DNA of 8,450 nt from the NCBI GenBank assembly GCA_035306725.1, contig DATGNN010000140.1, positions 1 to 8,450 on the forward strand, given 5' to 3'. The number at the start of each line of letters is the position of its first letter. Positions within the stretch are counted from its first letter, which is position 1. Of the stretch, positions 7,364-8,450 are shown one piece after another. The notes below the pieces were generated by a model that saw only the letters and a list, made by a program, of their open reading frames with translations, had not been told where the DNA came from and did no database searches. This stretch comes from JAAYEB01 sp035306725. Lineage in GTDB: Bacteria > Fibrobacterota > Chitinivibrionia > Chitinivibrionales > Chitinispirillaceae. The position numbers were made by a program, and so were the translations under genes.

Positions 7364-7693
7364 ATGTCATTAACGAATGAAGAAAAAGGGATAATTCAGG
7401 AAGCTTTATCTGTATATTTGCAACTGGTTTCACAACAGGTCCCCCCCCAGCAGGTACAACAGCTTGCCCAAGTGGCCCAAGGTATAATAAAAAAACTGGA
7501 CTCTGTTGGAGCACCTTCCGGAAAAAACGGCAATAAACCTTCAGGAATAACTGATGAATGGTACAAGCAGGTTTGCCTCAAGTGTGATAAATTGACACCA
7601 GGCGGGTGCAGCGACAAGGTAACCGAAAAATTTCCGGGAAAATGTGATCCGATTCTTCATTATGAACACCAGAAGGCAATGAAAAAGAAATAA
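7364..7693 (+). CDS. Small cysteine-cluster protein of unknown function
   Basis: I do not recognise this 109-residue protein. A good ribosome site at 7353-7357 and a clean stop support it as a real gene. The N-terminal half (about 1-47) is predicted helical and carries a Gln/Pro-rich stretch QQVPPQQVQQLAQVAQ (24-39). A Gly/Asn/Lys/Ser linker (49-61) leads to a C-terminal module with Cys71-x2-Cys74-x7-Cys82-x11-Cys94, followed by His99 and His102. Four cysteines in this spacing suggest a structural zinc site or, less likely, an iron-sulfur cluster or two disulfides; this is inference. There is no signal peptide or membrane helix, so it is probably cytoplasmic. It ends with a basic tail. It is divergent from the phosphatase gene and stands alone on its strand. 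A run of eight C inside codons for V27-P28-P29-Q30 makes the frame vulnerable to slippage. Confidence 0.75.
   Translation: MSLTNEEKGIIQEALSVYLQLVSQQVPPQQVQQLAQVAQGIIKKLDSVGAPSGKNGNKPSGITDEWYKQVCLKCDKLTPGGCSDKVTEKFPGKCDPILHYEHQKAMKKK
7441..7448 (+). repeat. C8 homopolymer inside a coding sequence
   Basis: Eight consecutive C cover the end of a Val codon, two Pro codons and the first base of a Gln codon (residues 27-30) in the cysteine-cluster gene. It is conspicuous in AT-rich DNA. Losing one C would end the protein at TAA 7485-7487; gaining one would end it at TAA 7534-7536. Either removes the whole Cys71-Cys94 module. It may be a slippage site, a read-error hotspot, or simply chance codon use. 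Confidence 0.7.
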
Positions 7694-7955
7694 AGCAATT
7701 ATTAATATCGTATGCTCTGATCCTTGTAATGAGAAACGAGTGGGAATTTAAATTATTTTCAAATGTCAGATGCTGTGATCTTAGTGTATCTGTATCACCA
7801 CCTTTCATTTGATATTTGGGTATAATGCTTTCAACCCCGTTTGCCCCAGCTACAGCAAGCTCAATTCGGCTTCGTTGAGGATAATTTGTTGTATCAGTAT
7901 CCGGTGTTATCCCCTCGAACACAAGTCGTAGTTTTACTAAGCAGTCCGGTGCTAC
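7694..7955 (-). pseudogene. Probable remnant of an unrecognised protein gene
   Basis: A minus-strand frame opens just after a stop at 7956-7958 and reads through a natural-looking protein sequence: SRIELAVAGANGVESIIP, then a Gly/Asp/Thr segment, then a stretch ending near FLITRIRAYDINN around 7698. Its mix of alternating hydrophobic and polar residues looks like a beta-rich secreted-protein domain. The frame then runs on to a stop at 7578, but that extension lies antisense to the cysteine-cluster gene and loses protein character. The only nearby starts are GTG 7922, which would cut off LVKLRL-like sequence before it, or none; no ribosome site is seen. I therefore read it as a gene fragment truncated at both ends. 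It could instead be a small real gene or a chance frame. I do not recognise the family. Confidence 0.35.
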
Positions 7956-8025
7956 TCACTAACCTGTTTTTCATCAAACATAGTTATACTCATTATTAAC
8001 TTTTTAATAGCAATAAAAACATTTC
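7956..8025. other. Short AT-rich spacer after the LRR gene
   Basis: It contains an AT-only inverted repeat, TTTTTA (8001-8006) and TAAAAA (8014-8019) around a seven-base loop, just past the LRR protein stop. This is too weak to call a terminator. A 13-codon minus-strand frame beginning at an ATG here is not believed. Confidence 0.3.
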
Positions 8026-8450
8026 TCAAAGTTCTGCGGCATGTTTCAATAACCAGTTTTTCAAAGAATCTGATACGCTTTCTGAACTCATACCTCTAAC
8101 TGCACCCATATCATATTTAACAATCAATGTATCAAAATAATATGGCGGTCCACTTATTTGCATTAGTTCATCTGGAAGATATTTTAATGTTTTATAATTA
8201 TTACTAAGATTCAAAGCCTCTGTTCTTATCTTTCCTATCTCAGGAGGGAGATGAGTAAGGTTACAGTTCATAAGACTGAGAGAAGGAAGAATAATAACAG
8301 AGTCTGTTCGGATTTCAATACTGTCAATATATGCAGGATGTATAATTCCTCTATCAGAATGATAAACACGCAAGGATTTACCAATCTTTGTTAAAATATC
8401 CGTTAAAACAAGCGTTCTTGGTACTGTATCCTGAACAGGAAAAGTTAAAA
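8026..8450 (-). CDS. Leucine-rich-repeat protein, C-terminal part (5' end off the window)
   Basis: The frame is open from the right edge to TGA at 8026-8028, giving 140 visible residues; no start is needed inside the window, and the TTG at 8373 has no ribosome site. The middle contains two consecutive LRR-like units: LSLMNCNLTHLPPEIGKI (L-x-L-x-x-C-x-L-x-x-L-P-x-x-I) and a second with ALNLSNN followed by LKYLPDEL, the spacing of bacterial LRRs. Flanking segments are polar with beta-like patterns (SIEIRTDSVIILP), and the last 35 residues (YFDTLIVKYD to LKNWLLKHAAEL) look like a capping or C-terminal helix. LRRs are protein-binding surfaces; the rest of the protein, including any signal peptide, lies beyond the window. 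Localisation and partner are unknown. The remnant at 7694-7955 lies downstream in the same direction. Confidence 0.75.
   Translation of the reverse strand, partial: LTFPVQDTVPRTLVLTDILTKIGKSLRVYHSDRGIIHPAYIDSIEIRTDSVIILPSLSLMNCNLTHLPPEIGKIRTEALNLSNNYKTLKYLPDELMQISGPPYYFDTLIVKYDMGAVRGMSSESVSDSLKNWLLKHAAEL

Noticed and set aside
7278..7514. 79 extra N-terminal residues of the phosphatase
   Set aside because: The family begins at the phosphate loop, the extension overlaps the divergent gene, and the ribosome site fits TTG 7277.
8001..8019. AT-only inverted repeat as terminator of the LRR gene
   Set aside because: No GC pairs in the stem and no distinct T-run beyond it; expected by chance in such AT-rich DNA.

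Overview
This window comes from an AT-rich bacterial chromosome. Good Shine-Dalgarno (SD) sequences precede several genes. An ECF sigma/anti-sigma pair, a cytoplasmic AmpD-type amidase and a very large exported TPR protein point to an SD-using, probably Gram-negative organism. The mix of giant TPR protein, LRR protein and cysteine-cluster protein would fit an FCB-type lineage such as Fibrobacterota, but that is an impression and no marker gene is present to settle it.

Layout, left to right. (1) Positions 1-887, minus strand: an ECF sigma factor followed by its overlapping zinc-finger, membrane-anchored anti-sigma factor, which runs off the left edge. (2) 888-1424: about 540 bases with no convincing gene, holding one inverted repeat and one doubtful short ORF. 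(3) 1425-5780, minus strand: an AmpD-like N-acetylmuramoyl-L-alanine amidase followed by a 1228-residue exported protein made almost wholly of TPR repeats. Both probably read from one good sigma-70-type promoter at 5824-5852. (4) 5876-6583, plus strand: a short-chain reductase of the FolM/pteridine reductase type, divergent from the amidase. (5) 6584-6797: a convergent intergenic stretch with two hairpins and a repeat-like tract. (6) 6798-7277, minus strand: a low-molecular-weight protein phosphatase with a TTG start. (7) 7364-7693, plus strand: a small unrecognised cysteine-cluster protein with a run of eight C inside its coding sequence. (8) 7694-7955, minus strand: a protein-like reading frame with no start and a doubtful end, probably a gene remnant. 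(9) 8026-8450, minus strand: the C-terminal part of a leucine-rich-repeat protein that continues beyond the right edge.

The genes do not form one pathway. Two units look functionally joined: sigma with anti-sigma (signal-responsive transcription), and amidase with TPR protein (probably cell-envelope related). The rest looks like ordinary chromosomal sequence with short single-gene units. I found no CRISPR array, transposase, integrase, phage module or RNA gene, and no clear evidence of a new multi-gene system. The least explained items are the giant TPR protein, the cysteine-cluster protein with its C8 tract, and the remnant beside it.
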